Source: Nitrosospira sp. Nsp14
GTDB lineage: Bacteria; Pseudomonadota; Gammaproteobacteria; Burkholderiales; Nitrosomonadaceae
Direction of reading: 5' to 3'
DNA length: 64,000 nucleotides
Assembly (NCBI RefSeq): GCF_900113575.1
Contig: NZ_FOPV01000005.1
Coordinates: 116,119-180,118 of the forward strand
Numbering within the stretch: position 1 is the stretch's first letter; every line of letters begins with the position of its first letter. The notes beneath the pieces are model-generated. The model saw only the letters and a list, made by a program, of their open reading frames with translations. It searched no databases and was not told the origin of the DNA. This document shows positions 7,946-16,052 of this stretch, in pieces. Made by a program: the position numbers and the translations under genes.

Positions 7946-9775
7946 ATGTTCGCATTCTTTGAACAGCTTGTACGGCCAACCGATGTTCCCGTGAAGTCGC
8001 CGCCTTCAGGCTTGATGGCGTTTTACTGGCACTTCGTCAGCCAGACGAAGGGTCTTTATGCCGCTTTGTTTGCCACCGGCCTGGCGGTGGCGCTGATCGA
8101 CACCCTCGTCCCTGTCTTCATCGGCCGCCTCGTGCAAATAATGGAGGCGAGCGCGCGTTCCGCCGCTTTGCACGATGCGATCCCGATGCTGATCGGCATG
8201 GCGCTGCTGGTACTGATCGGCAGACCCCTGGCTATTCTGATAGACAGTTTCATCCGCCATAATGCGGTCGTGCCGGGTGTCACCAGCCTGATCCGCTGGC
8301 AGAGCCACTGGCACGTCATCAGGCACAGCTGGACGCTGTTTCAGAACGATTTCGCGGGGCGTATCGCCAACCGGGTGATGAACACCAGCGACGCGGTGCG
8401 TGAATGCGTTGTGTCGAGCATACATGCTGTCTGGTATATCGCCGTATACGGCGTCTCCGCGCTGTATCTCATGGGTACCGCGGATTGGCGCCTGGCCATT
8501 CCCACCGCGCTGTGGGTGGTTTCGTACATATTTTTTCTGAGCTACTTCGTGCCGCGCATGCGCGATCTCTCCCGGCATAGCAGCGAACGCAGCTCGATAC
8601 TGATGGGTCGGGTGGTGGACAGCTATACCAATATCCTCACAGTGAAACTGTTCTCGCGAGCGGCCGACGAAGACGCCTACGTGCGCGATGCGATCGAGGA
8701 TCACAAGGGCGCAATAGCCGCACATATGCGTTTGATAACGAAATTTACCACCACATTAGCGGTGCTGAACGCTCTTTTGCTGGCGAGCACTTCCGCCATT
8801 GGGCTCGTGCTATGGTCGGAAGGCCTGATTGAAGCCGGAATCGTGGCAATGGCGGTGCCGCTGGCCTGGACGATCGCGAACACGGCCGGATGGGTCAGTT
8901 GGGAGATGAACAGGGCTTTCGAAAACATTGGCGTGGTGCAGGACGGTATGCAAACCATCGCGGTGGCGAATACCATGACCGACAAGCCTGCCGCACGAAA
9001 CTTGGACGTCAGCACAGTCCATGGCGAGATCCGCCTCGAAAGGCTGACCTTCACTTATGGCCGCAGTGACGGCAGAAAAGTGCTCGACAGCCTCAACTGC
9101 ACCATCCGCCCGGGTGAGCGAGTGGGATTGGTAGGGAGTTCAGGCGCGGGCAAGTCCACCTTGATCAACCTGTTGCTGCGCTTTTACGAGATCGAGGAGG
9201 GCACCATCCGGATCGACGGGCACGATATCCGCGAACTGACGCAGGACAGCTTGCGGCGCGCGATTGGCGTTGTGGCCCAGGATACCTCGTTGCTGCACCG
9301 TTCCATAGCCGAGAACATTGCTTATGGCAGCCCGGGCGCCACGCAGGCGCAGATTGAGGCAGCCGCCCGCCGCGCGCAGGCGCACGAGTTCATCCTGAGC
9401 CAACGGGACTGGAAAGGGCGCACGGGCTATGACGCGCACGTGGGGGAACGGGGCGTAAAACTCAGCGCGGGGCAAAGACAGCGCATCGCAATTGCCCGCG
9501 TGGTGCTGAAGAATGCACCCATCCTGGTGCTCGACGAAGCCACCTCCGCGTTGGATAGTGAAGTGGAGCTTGCCATTCAGGATCAGTTGATCGGATTGAT
9601 GGAGGGCAAGACGGTAATCGCCATCGCGCACCGCCTCTCGACCATCGCCTGCCTCGACCGGCTGCTGGTGCTGAATGACGGACGCATCGTGGAGCAAGGT
9701 ACCCACGAGGAGCTCCTGCAACTCAATGGCCAGTACGCCATGCTCTGGCGACATCAGTCGGGCGGGTTCCTGTGA
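7946..9775 (+). CDS. ABC exporter, fused permease and ATPase
   Basis: A 609-residue half-transporter of the type IV (lipid A/multidrug-like) exporter class. The N-terminal 330 residues hold about six membrane helices. The ATPase follows, with Walker A GSSGAGKST at 397-405, Q-loop VVAQD, signature LSAGQRQR at 506, Walker B ILVLDEA with Asp530, and the switch His in IAHRLS. It probably works as a homodimer in the inner membrane. Start ATG follows AAGAGGCAAC. Its position after the glycosidase/reductase fusion suggests export of a glycan or glycolipid, but this is context inference only. Confidence 0.9.
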   Translation: MFAFFEQLVRPTDVPVKSPPSGLMAFYWHFVSQTKGLYAALFATGLAVALIDTLVPVFIGRLVQIMEASARSAALHDAIPMLIGMALLVLIGRPLAILIDSFIRHNAVVPGVTSLIRWQSHWHVIRHSWTLFQNDFAGRIANRVMNTSDAVRECVVSSIHAVWYIAVYGVSALYLMGTADWRLAIPTALWVVSYIFFLSYFVPRMRDLSRHSSERSSILMGRVVDSYTNILTVKLFSRAADEDAYVRDAIEDHKGAIAAHMRLITKFTTTLAVLNALLLASTSAIGLVLWSEGLIEAGIVAMAVPLAWTIANTAGWVSWEMNRAFENIGVVQDGMQTIAVANTMTDKPAARNLDVSTVHGEIRLERLTFTYGRSDGRKVLDSLNCTIRPGERVGLVGSSGAGKSTLINLLLRFYEIEEGTIRIDGHDIRELTQDSLRRAIGVVAQDTSLLHRSIAENIAYGSPGATQAQIEAAARRAQAHEFILSQRDWKGRTGYDAHVGERGVKLSAGQRQRIAIARVVLKNAPILVLDEATSALDSEVELAIQDQLIGLMEGKTVIAIAHRLSTIACLDRLLVLNDGRIVEQGTHEELLQLNGQYAMLWRHQSGGFL

Positions 9776-10085
9776 TCCAATTCGTGATATTTCGTGAATT
9801 GCGCCGCCCGGTATTGCGGTCGGAAATGCTGAAACGGGGTACCTGCGTATCGACGCCGCAGGCAGGTTGCGGAACAGAGACCAAATGCAGTCGCGAACAG
9901 GATGACATGGCCCGCCGCGTGCGATTCCGGTAGCAGAGGCTTCAGATTCGCACTGCGCTTATCCGGCGAGGGAGGAATGCTGTGCCGGAAAATCAGCACA
10001 ACATTTCTCCCTCTTCCTGCGTCTCGGGCGCGGGGAAAAACCCGGGCAGAACTTGGCCCCGGCTTGCGTTCAGGTGCGGTTAGCG
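9776..10085. other. Intergenic region between convergent genes
   Basis: About 310 bases. I see a short imperfect hairpin (CCTGCGTATCGACGCCGCAGG near 9842) but no T-rich terminator, gene or repeat. Confidence 0.4.
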
Positions 10086-10613
10086 CTATTTGCCAACGGA
10101 GCCCTGGATTTTTTGGGCATGCTCAAGATGCGAGACCAGTGCGGGCCGCACTTTGACCAGCAATGCCTTCAACTCTTCATTCTTGACGCTCGGCACAAGC
10201 TTCGTATCGGCCACATCGATGACCTGCTGATGCAGTTTGATCTCCGCGTCTATATAGGCTTTATCGAATTCCTTGCCGCTCAGGTTCTTCAGCTTGTCCA
10301 GGTTCTTCTTGCCATCCTCTTTCAGGCTCTTGCTGATCGGGTTGTCCTCCGGCGTCACTTTGAGTTTGGCTGCCAGATCGGTTGCCTGCTTGTTGACGTC
10401 CGTGTGTTCCCCGATCATGCGATGAGCATAAGCATGCACGTCTTCATTCGATGCTTTCTTCTTCCCGAGCTGGCCATTTTCAATATCTACCTGATTCGCG
10501 GTCACTACGATGTGCGCGATTTGCGCATCATTGAGATCTCCTTTGCCACCGGCTTCCGCCATGGCAAATGCGGGAAACATCAGCACGGTTGCGAACACGA
10601 GTACTTTTTTCAT
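10086..10613 (-). CDS. DUF4142 periplasmic protein
   Basis: 175 residues. A signal peptide (MKKVLVFATVLMFPAFAMAEA, cleavage after AMA) precedes an all-helical, ferritin-like DUF4142 domain. Its markers are the AHIVVTANQVDIENGQL helix with A.N...I..G..A spacing, HAYAHRMIGEHTDVN, and the final helix with His in LVSHLEHAQKI. Proteins of this family are exported and often stress-linked; biochemical function is unknown. The ATG at 10613 follows AGGAGATTGGA; upstream in-frame starts have no ribosome binding site. Confidence 0.85.
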   Translation of the reverse strand: MKKVLVFATVLMFPAFAMAEAGGKGDLNDAQIAHIVVTANQVDIENGQLGKKKASNEDVHAYAHRMIGEHTDVNKQATDLAAKLKVTPEDNPISKSLKEDGKKNLDKLKNLSGKEFDKAYIDAEIKLHQQVIDVADTKLVPSVKNEELKALLVKVRPALVSHLEHAQKIQGSVGK

Positions 10614-10871
10614 TCCAATCTCCTTATTGATGTGATACGCCGCGATTGACGGCGGATGTGCCGGGCGCTTATCTGGAATAAGCTTCGGCCCGGCCATCAT
10701 AACTCATAGCTGAGCAGTTTCTGTACGCTAGCATACAAAACTAACCTCAATCAAAACATGGTTTTAGTGCTGTGCCGCTGTGCGCTACCGCACCGAAATC
10801 GAGCCCGGGCGCGGGGGAGAATGCAGGCAGGCGCTATTGCCCATTATCTATATTATTTTCTGGAGCTCCGG

Positions 10872-11153
10872 ATGGAAAATTCCTCAGACAAACAGGCGGG
10901 CGAATCGAAGGATGAAGAATCGGTGGGCCAACCCGCCGAGCAGCAGGTGGACCAGGCAGCGGATGAATCGAGCGAGGGCATCCCTGTCAGCGAAGAGACC
11001 CGCGGCAACAGAGTGGAAGAAAAGATAGAGAATCGCGCCTCGAAGAAACAGGAAACGCGCGAGGAGGCGAAATCCATTACCGGCGCCGAGCCGCATCACG
11101 ATCCGAGAAACGAGAGTCCGGGTTCGGGGCCGGCCCCGCTCGACCGTTATTGA
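10872..11153 (+). CDS. Small acidic hydrophilic protein, unknown
   Basis: 93 residues, mostly Glu, Ser, Gln, Arg and Pro, with no hydrophobic core or signal peptide; probably disordered. TGGAGCTCCGG lies before the ATG at 10872; an upstream in-frame start at 10758 adds an unlikely Cys/Arg-rich segment. I recognise no family. Similar small charged proteins often neighbour stress genes. Confidence 0.5.
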   Translation: MENSSDKQAGESKDEESVGQPAEQQVDQAADESSEGIPVSEETRGNRVEEKIENRASKKQETREEAKSITGAEPHHDPRNESPGSGPAPLDRY

Positions 11154-11260
11154 TTTAACCTCGCGACGGCGCAGTGCTGCCTTATCGCAACACTGCGATC
11201 AACTCCAGTACGCCCCGATTGACGCTCAAATGGGGGCGCGGAGTCCCGCGAACATCTCTT

Positions 11261-12391
11261 CTACAGATCGAGATCCACCCACAATGCCGCATGATCGGAT
11301 GCTGACAGATCCGGGCCAGTGACAGTGGGAAATGGGGTGATAGGCTCGGCGCCTTCTCTCGCCGCAACGGCGTCGATCCCATGTATGCCCCGCCGTTCGA
11401 AACCATAGCCCGTGATCCGGTGCCGTAGCGCTTCGGATACAAAGATGTAGTCCAGTTGGGTCAATTTTGGCCTGCCGGCGCCGGCATCCTCATAATAGTG
11501 GGTATAGCGCTGGTTCATGGGCAGGGCCGGGTCGACCACGGGATACAAACCGTTTTTTTGCAAGAGCGGGTGCAGTGAACCGAACGTGCTGCTGATATCC
11601 TCATTCAAGTCCCCCATTACCACGACGTATTGCTTCGTCAAATCGTAGCGGTCAAGGATTGCCGCCACCGCACGGGCTTGCTCCAGCCGTTTCGCGGCCG
11701 ATTCATCCGCTGCCCCCATCTGGCTCTTGAAGTGATTACAGAGCACGTGGATGCGCGTGTCCTCGTCGCGGTCGATCGCAAGCTCCAGGCAGTCGCGGCT
11801 GAAAATGCGGCGCTTGGTGCCGGGCACGAAATCGAAAACATGGGTAATGAGGCTTGAGATGTGATAGCGGGTGAGGCAGCCAATGTCGATTCCCCGCGGG
11901 TCATTGGGACTGTCGATGGCGATATACTCGCTGTACGACGTCGCGGCGACGCTGCGGTTGAAAACACGCAGCGCTTCCATGCCCTCGACTTCGATTGCGC
12001 AAAAAATGTCAGCATTGACGGAATTCACTACCAGCGCGGTATTCATGCGTTGCTGGTCGCTGAAATCCTCGAAACGGAATACGATCTGGCCGCTCCAGCT
12101 GCTGCGGCCCTTGGCTTGGCGGCTGACACGGAAACCCGTGCGCTCGGTATGAGTATCCTTGCGCCAACTGCCCAGCGTGCCGAAATCCTTCCGGATGTCG
12201 ATATATTCCCTCAGTTCCGCGGAAAGGTTGAACACCTCGGCCCTGAGCGGAGCAGTGTAGGCCGGCTCATCGAGCAATGATGCAAGCTGGCGGATTTTAT
12301 CCAGCAGTTTCGTCGTTTTCTCCGAGTCGCGCAGGTTCAGGACCTTGGCGCGACGGAACAGATTCTCGAGATTGAATGTTGCGATGCGCAT
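11261..12391 (-). CDS. Endonuclease/exonuclease/phosphatase (EEP) family protein
   Basis: 376 residues with EEP-fold motifs: RIATFNLENLF at the start, Glu in FCAIEVEG, the NHFKS histidine motif, the MGDLNED metal-binding motif and the final SDHAALW (SDH) motif. The enzyme probably hydrolyses phosphodiesters using Mg2+. A helical insert of about 100 residues after the first strand makes it longer than the 250-residue family core. The ATG at 12391 begins exactly at the first beta strand; an upstream start adds 14 residues. No signal peptide is visible. Confidence 0.87.
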   Translation of the reverse strand: MRIATFNLENLFRRAKVLNLRDSEKTTKLLDKIRQLASLLDEPAYTAPLRAEVFNLSAELREYIDIRKDFGTLGSWRKDTHTERTGFRVSRQAKGRSSWSGQIVFRFEDFSDQQRMNTALVVNSVNADIFCAIEVEGMEALRVFNRSVAATSYSEYIAIDSPNDPRGIDIGCLTRYHISSLITHVFDFVPGTKRRIFSRDCLELAIDRDEDTRIHVLCNHFKSQMGAADESAAKRLEQARAVAAILDRYDLTKQYVVVMGDLNEDISSTFGSLHPLLQKNGLYPVVDPALPMNQRYTHYYEDAGAGRPKLTQLDYIFVSEALRHRITGYGFERRGIHGIDAVAAREGAEPITPFPTVTGPDLSASDHAALWVDLDL

Positions 12392-12616
12392 GGTCAAGTG
12401 ACTGAAAGCCTGGCAGTTTTGTTGACGTACCAAAGTGGGCGTTCTACCTCATCATTTGTTAATCCCACGTACGAATTTCCCTGTCATTCACCGTGCGGCC
12501 ACCTCCTCGTGTTATTCTCCTGCTCGTATTTCTCCTGCATTTTTCTCCCTGCGACAGCCGGAAGAGCCGGAAGAGCTCCGGTATGCCCGCCGTCTGCATG
12601 CATCCCGCAAATAAGA

Positions 12617-12645
12617 TTGACAATCATTCTCATTAACACTAGTCT
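12617..12645 (+). promoter_or_regulatory. Fur box overlapping a promoter -35
   Basis: GACAATCATTCTCATTAAC at 12619-12637 matches the 19-bp Fur consensus at 15 positions. A TTGACA hexamer (12617-12622) overlaps its left edge, and TAGTCT lies 17 bases further on as a weak -10. Repression by Fe-Fur at this site would control the small frame at 12729 and the CbiX-like gene at 13055. Confidence 0.65.
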
Positions 12646-12728
12646 ATATGAGCGGGAGTGTTGCTCCCTTAGCAGGCACAGCAGGCGCTGTGGTGCCATA
12701 AACATGGAAATTCAGGGAAAAGAATCTC

Positions 12729-13028
12729 ATGCCGAAACAGGATACAAAAAACGACGGACCTCCAGTCAGGTTGTTGCTGGCGGTATTATCATGGCTGACT
12801 ACCCGATCCGGGCCGATCGCCGCGCGCCCAAATACGGCAAATACGGGTCGGGCCAACGCGGACCAGGCTACCCGGTTGGCGATCGCGCATCATTTTCATC
12901 TTCTGGTGCTCCATCCGGCGTCGGATAGCATCGATATCCAGGCCGGCATCTACATGGCGGACCGGGCTGGGATGGATGCAGCCGACCTGCTTGCGCGTTT
13001 TCCCGGCAGTACCGCGCGGCGTCATTGA
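12729..13028 (+). CDS. Small hypothetical protein between Fur box and CbiX-like gene
   Basis: 99 residues with a short hydrophobic stretch (VRLLLAVLSWL) near the N-terminus and no family I recognise. AGGGAAAAG precedes the ATG. Its stop codon overlaps a TTG that opens the chelatase frame at 13025, which hints at translational coupling. A competing frame starts at 12704 (ATG) and is no more convincing. Either could be a leader or a degraded gene. Confidence 0.35.
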   Translation: MPKQDTKNDGPPVRLLLAVLSWLTTRSGPIAARPNTANTGRANADQATRLAIAHHFHLLVLHPASDSIDIQAGIYMADRAGMDAADLLARFPGSTARRH

Positions 13029-13054
13029 ATCCGGATTCCAGCCTTTTTACCATT

Positions 13055-14884
13055 ATGCAACAACTAGTCTACGTGGGACGCGGGGCGGCGGGACACCTGT
13101 TCCGTCAGTGCCTTCTGGCCGCCGCGCTAATATTGTCGGCGGCAGCAATCTACCCGGCTCTTGCGGGAGAGCACGCGGACAAAAACGTAAAGGATGTCAA
13201 AGCCGGCTTCCTGGTTCTTGCGCCCGATCGTGGCTTTGCAGGAAACGAAGAGATTGGGGACGCCTTCGATGCATTCGCAAAAGGACGAAACGCCTCGCTG
13301 GTGTTCATCACCGACGAGCGCAGCAGCAAGCATGTGAAATCGGGATTCGACAAGCTCGTGGACCATGGCGCGAGGCGGATCGCGGTTATTCCCTTGTTCA
13401 TCTCGGCCGCCGAACCCCGCTACCGCCTCGCGCGCAGGTTGCTTGAGCAGGAAAAACCGCCCGTTCCTGTCGCATACGCGCCGTTGTATGGGGAAACGTT
13501 TTTCGCGGTCGAGGATCTGGCGGATAGATTTCGCCTCGTGCGCGACCCGTCGAATTCGAGACTGATCATTGCCGGCTACGGCGCGACTGATAATGATAAC
13601 GAACAGGCGATGCAAGCAGATTTGAGGCGCATCGCGGAAAGCGCTGGCGCCGGCTTCGGATTTACGTCCATCGAGGTGGTCATCGCCTATGACGTGAAGG
13701 ATGAGGAAGGGGAAAAGCGGGCTGCAGGGTTTCGGCGTCAACTGGCGGATGCCGCCGCCAGCGCCGGGAGCGCACCGGCTCCCGCTCCCGCTCCCGTCGT
13801 GGTGCCGTTTCATTTCGGCCCCAGGTTCGATAGCATGATGTCATTCGATGCCCAGTTGAAGCGACAGCTTCCTCCCGGCATCCGGTTTATTCAGAACAAA
13901 GGCGCAGATGATGCGACGGCCACGAACCTGACAATATGGCTCGCGCACGCTGCCAATCGCAGCCAGCAACTTGCCAGGGACGATTTCGGCATTATCGTTT
14001 TATCGCATGGTTCGGATTTCATCTGGAATCAATCGGTGCGGGAGGCGGTTGAGCCATTGACCAAGGACTACAAGGTCGAGTTTGCCTTTTCGATGGCTGA
14101 TCAGGCGATAATTGAACGCGCCGTCCGCAAGCTGGAGCAGCGAGGGGCCAAAGCCGCCGTTATTGTTCGCCTGTTCGCGCTGGCAGACAGCTTTCGCCGC
14201 CCAGTGGAGCGCATGACGGGTGCGGATATAGAAGGCGCGATAGCCGCCGGCCTTGCGCGTGCTGGCAATGAGCACGGGCATGGGCACGGGGGGCACGGCC
14301 ATGATGTGTCGGCCGGGCCGGCGCCTCGCATCCGCTCGACCCTCCCGATCGAAACAGTGGGGGGCCTAGGCTCCAGCCCGCTTTTTGCCGCGGCTTTGCT
14401 TGACCGTGCGCGCGCGTTGTCCCGGAACCCAGCACGGGAAACGATTATTGTGGTCGCGCATGGTTCGGGTGACGACCGCCTTAACCAGCAATGGGAAGCG
14501 CATCTGGAAGCCATCGGGGAACACATGCGCAAGGCGGGGGGAGGCGAGTTTCTGGCGATCCACACCGCGACTTGGCGTGAGGATTGGGCCGATAAGCGCG
14601 CTCCGCAAATCGAGAAAATACGTGCCATGGTCGAGGATGCGGAGCGGCAAGGGGGACGGGCACTGGTGATTCCGGCACGAACGGTGGGAGAAGGGCCGGA
14701 GAGAAAATTTCTTTCCGGTCTTGAATATGACTTGGGTACCGGATTCGCACCTCATCCGAAGTTCCTGCAATGGATGGAGGAGCAGATCAAAAGCGGCATC
14801 AGGCAGTTCAACCATACCGCATCCGGCGGAAGGAGCTCAGCTGAAGCCGAGGATGATGCCGGGTCGCCCGAATGGGCGCTATGA
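13055..14884 (+). CDS. Exported multi-domain CbiX/SirB-like chelatase
   Basis: A 609-residue protein with a clear signal peptide (hydrophobic core about residues 16-33, ALAG cleavage region). I see four tandem CbiX-like modules. The first two have lost the catalytic HGS (LAPDRG, AGYGATD). The third and fourth keep it (SHGS at 317-320, AHGS at 468-471). A His/Gly stretch (HGHGHGGHGHD, about 407-417) lies between modules three and four and could bind metal. Family members insert cobalt, nickel or iron into tetrapyrroles, or bind metals, normally in the cytoplasm; this one is predicted periplasmic. A Fur box upstream suggests iron control. An in-frame TTG at 13025 is the alternative start. Confidence 0.72.
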   Translation: MQQLVYVGRGAAGHLFRQCLLAAALILSAAAIYPALAGEHADKNVKDVKAGFLVLAPDRGFAGNEEIGDAFDAFAKGRNASLVFITDERSSKHVKSGFDKLVDHGARRIAVIPLFISAAEPRYRLARRLLEQEKPPVPVAYAPLYGETFFAVEDLADRFRLVRDPSNSRLIIAGYGATDNDNEQAMQADLRRIAESAGAGFGFTSIEVVIAYDVKDEEGEKRAAGFRRQLADAAASAGSAPAPAPAPVVVPFHFGPRFDSMMSFDAQLKRQLPPGIRFIQNKGADDATATNLTIWLAHAANRSQQLARDDFGIIVLSHGSDFIWNQSVREAVEPLTKDYKVEFAFSMADQAIIERAVRKLEQRGAKAAVIVRLFALADSFRRPVERMTGADIEGAIAAGLARAGNEHGHGHGGHGHDVSAGPAPRIRSTLPIETVGGLGSSPLFAAALLDRARALSRNPARETIIVVAHGSGDDRLNQQWEAHLEAIGEHMRKAGGGEFLAIHTATWREDWADKRAPQIEKIRAMVEDAERQGGRALVIPARTVGEGPERKFLSGLEYDLGTGFAPHPKFLQWMEEQIKSGIRQFNHTASGGRSSAEAEDDAGSPEWAL

Positions 14885-15225
14885 ATATTGGACGGGTTTG
14901 AATTTCGCGTGCGGCACTTGCCGAATCAATAACGTCAATATAATGATCAGTCGCCGGAGAAGCAAACCGGTAACCAAAGCTTTCAATAACAGGGGAGGGA
15001 GCTGAGCACTCCAACCTCCATTTCGCTGCGCAGCTTTTCTCTATCCTCCGTGTCCTCCTTGTCCCTTCCGCGGCAGCCCATACTGCCGGATAACCCTCGT
15101 CCAACTGAATCGGATGTCCAATTCGGCCGAGGTCTCGTTTTCGTTCGTTACCGAACAGACAGCCAATGCTCAGCCGCGCCAATATGACTCTACTATTCTA
15201 TTTTATTGACAAAAAAGGAGGCGCC
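14885..15225. other. Intergenic region, nothing recognised
   Basis: About 340 bases with no supported frame, repeat or RNA gene. It presumably holds the promoter of the BON lipoprotein gene. Confidence 0.4.
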
Positions 15226-15585
15226 ATGAAAATCTCGAAATCCCTCGCGCAGTTTGCAGTAATCCTAATCGCCGGTGTCCTGGCTGGTCCTATTTCCGGT
15301 TGCGCCGCCAAAAAAGAGCGTGCTGCCGAAACCACTTCCGAGCGTCCCGCCGGGGTCGGTGAATATGTAAGCGATTCGGTTATAACCGCCAAAATAAAAA
15401 GCAAGATGGCTGCGGATAGGGATGTCAGCGCGTCGCATATCAGGGTTGATACGGACAAGGACGGCATGGTAGTGCTGAGCGGCACCGCCCACAGCAAGGC
15501 GGAGGCCGATAAAGCGCATGAGATCGCCCACTCGGTTGAAGGCGTAAAGAAGGTGTACAACAATACCAAGGTCCAGCAGAAGTAG
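15226..15585 (+). CDS. BON-domain lipoprotein
   Basis: 119 residues. A lipoprotein signal ends in the lipobox ISGC at residues 23-26. One BON domain follows (about 50-115), with VGEYVSDSVITAKIKSKM, a VDTDKDGMVVLSGTA strand pair and HEIAHSVEGVKKVYNNT. BON proteins such as OsmY and DolP are envelope-stress or outer-membrane-associated. AAAAGGAGG lies before the ATG at 15226, an ideal ribosome binding site. Single gene. Confidence 0.88.
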   Translation: MKISKSLAQFAVILIAGVLAGPISGCAAKKERAAETTSERPAGVGEYVSDSVITAKIKSKMAADRDVSASHIRVDTDKDGMVVLSGTAHSKAEADKAHEIAHSVEGVKKVYNNTKVQQK

Positions 15586-16052
15586 CTCGCAACTGCTTTG
15601 CAGTCCCTGGCGGGACCCTGACGGGCGGCAAGTTTCGCGGGGCCGCCCGGTAGTTCTCGCTTTCCCTCCCACGGCCGGTGGGTTGCACACCCATGGTCCT
15701 ATTAATCGCTCCGCACTGCTCCCCATAAAGAATCGGCATCGCCGCATAATACCGGGAAAGCCGGAGTGCGCGGGAAGGCAGCTGGGACGGCGGGCGGGCA
15801 GGTCGTGTCGTGCGCCGATCCTTCTATCGGCATGTTGTTCTTGGCGCCATCCAACCTGTCCCTTTTCAATCACCTTCGCTTTATGGGGCCGCTCTCGTCG
15901 CCTGCGATATCACCTGACGCATGCCTTTGCAGTCAAGCGTAGACAGCCTGTTCCGGCATGATGAACTGCCGAGCTCATACGCAGCCACAATTTTGTCTTG
16001 TGCGCGGAACGAAAGCCCCTCACAATATAGGGATATTCCGTCAGGAGTAACA
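15586..16052. other. Intergenic region before the hybrid kinase
   Basis: About 470 bases with no convincing gene. In-frame codons run upstream of the kinase start to 15921, but the ATG at 16053 has the better ribosome binding site. Confidence 0.4.
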
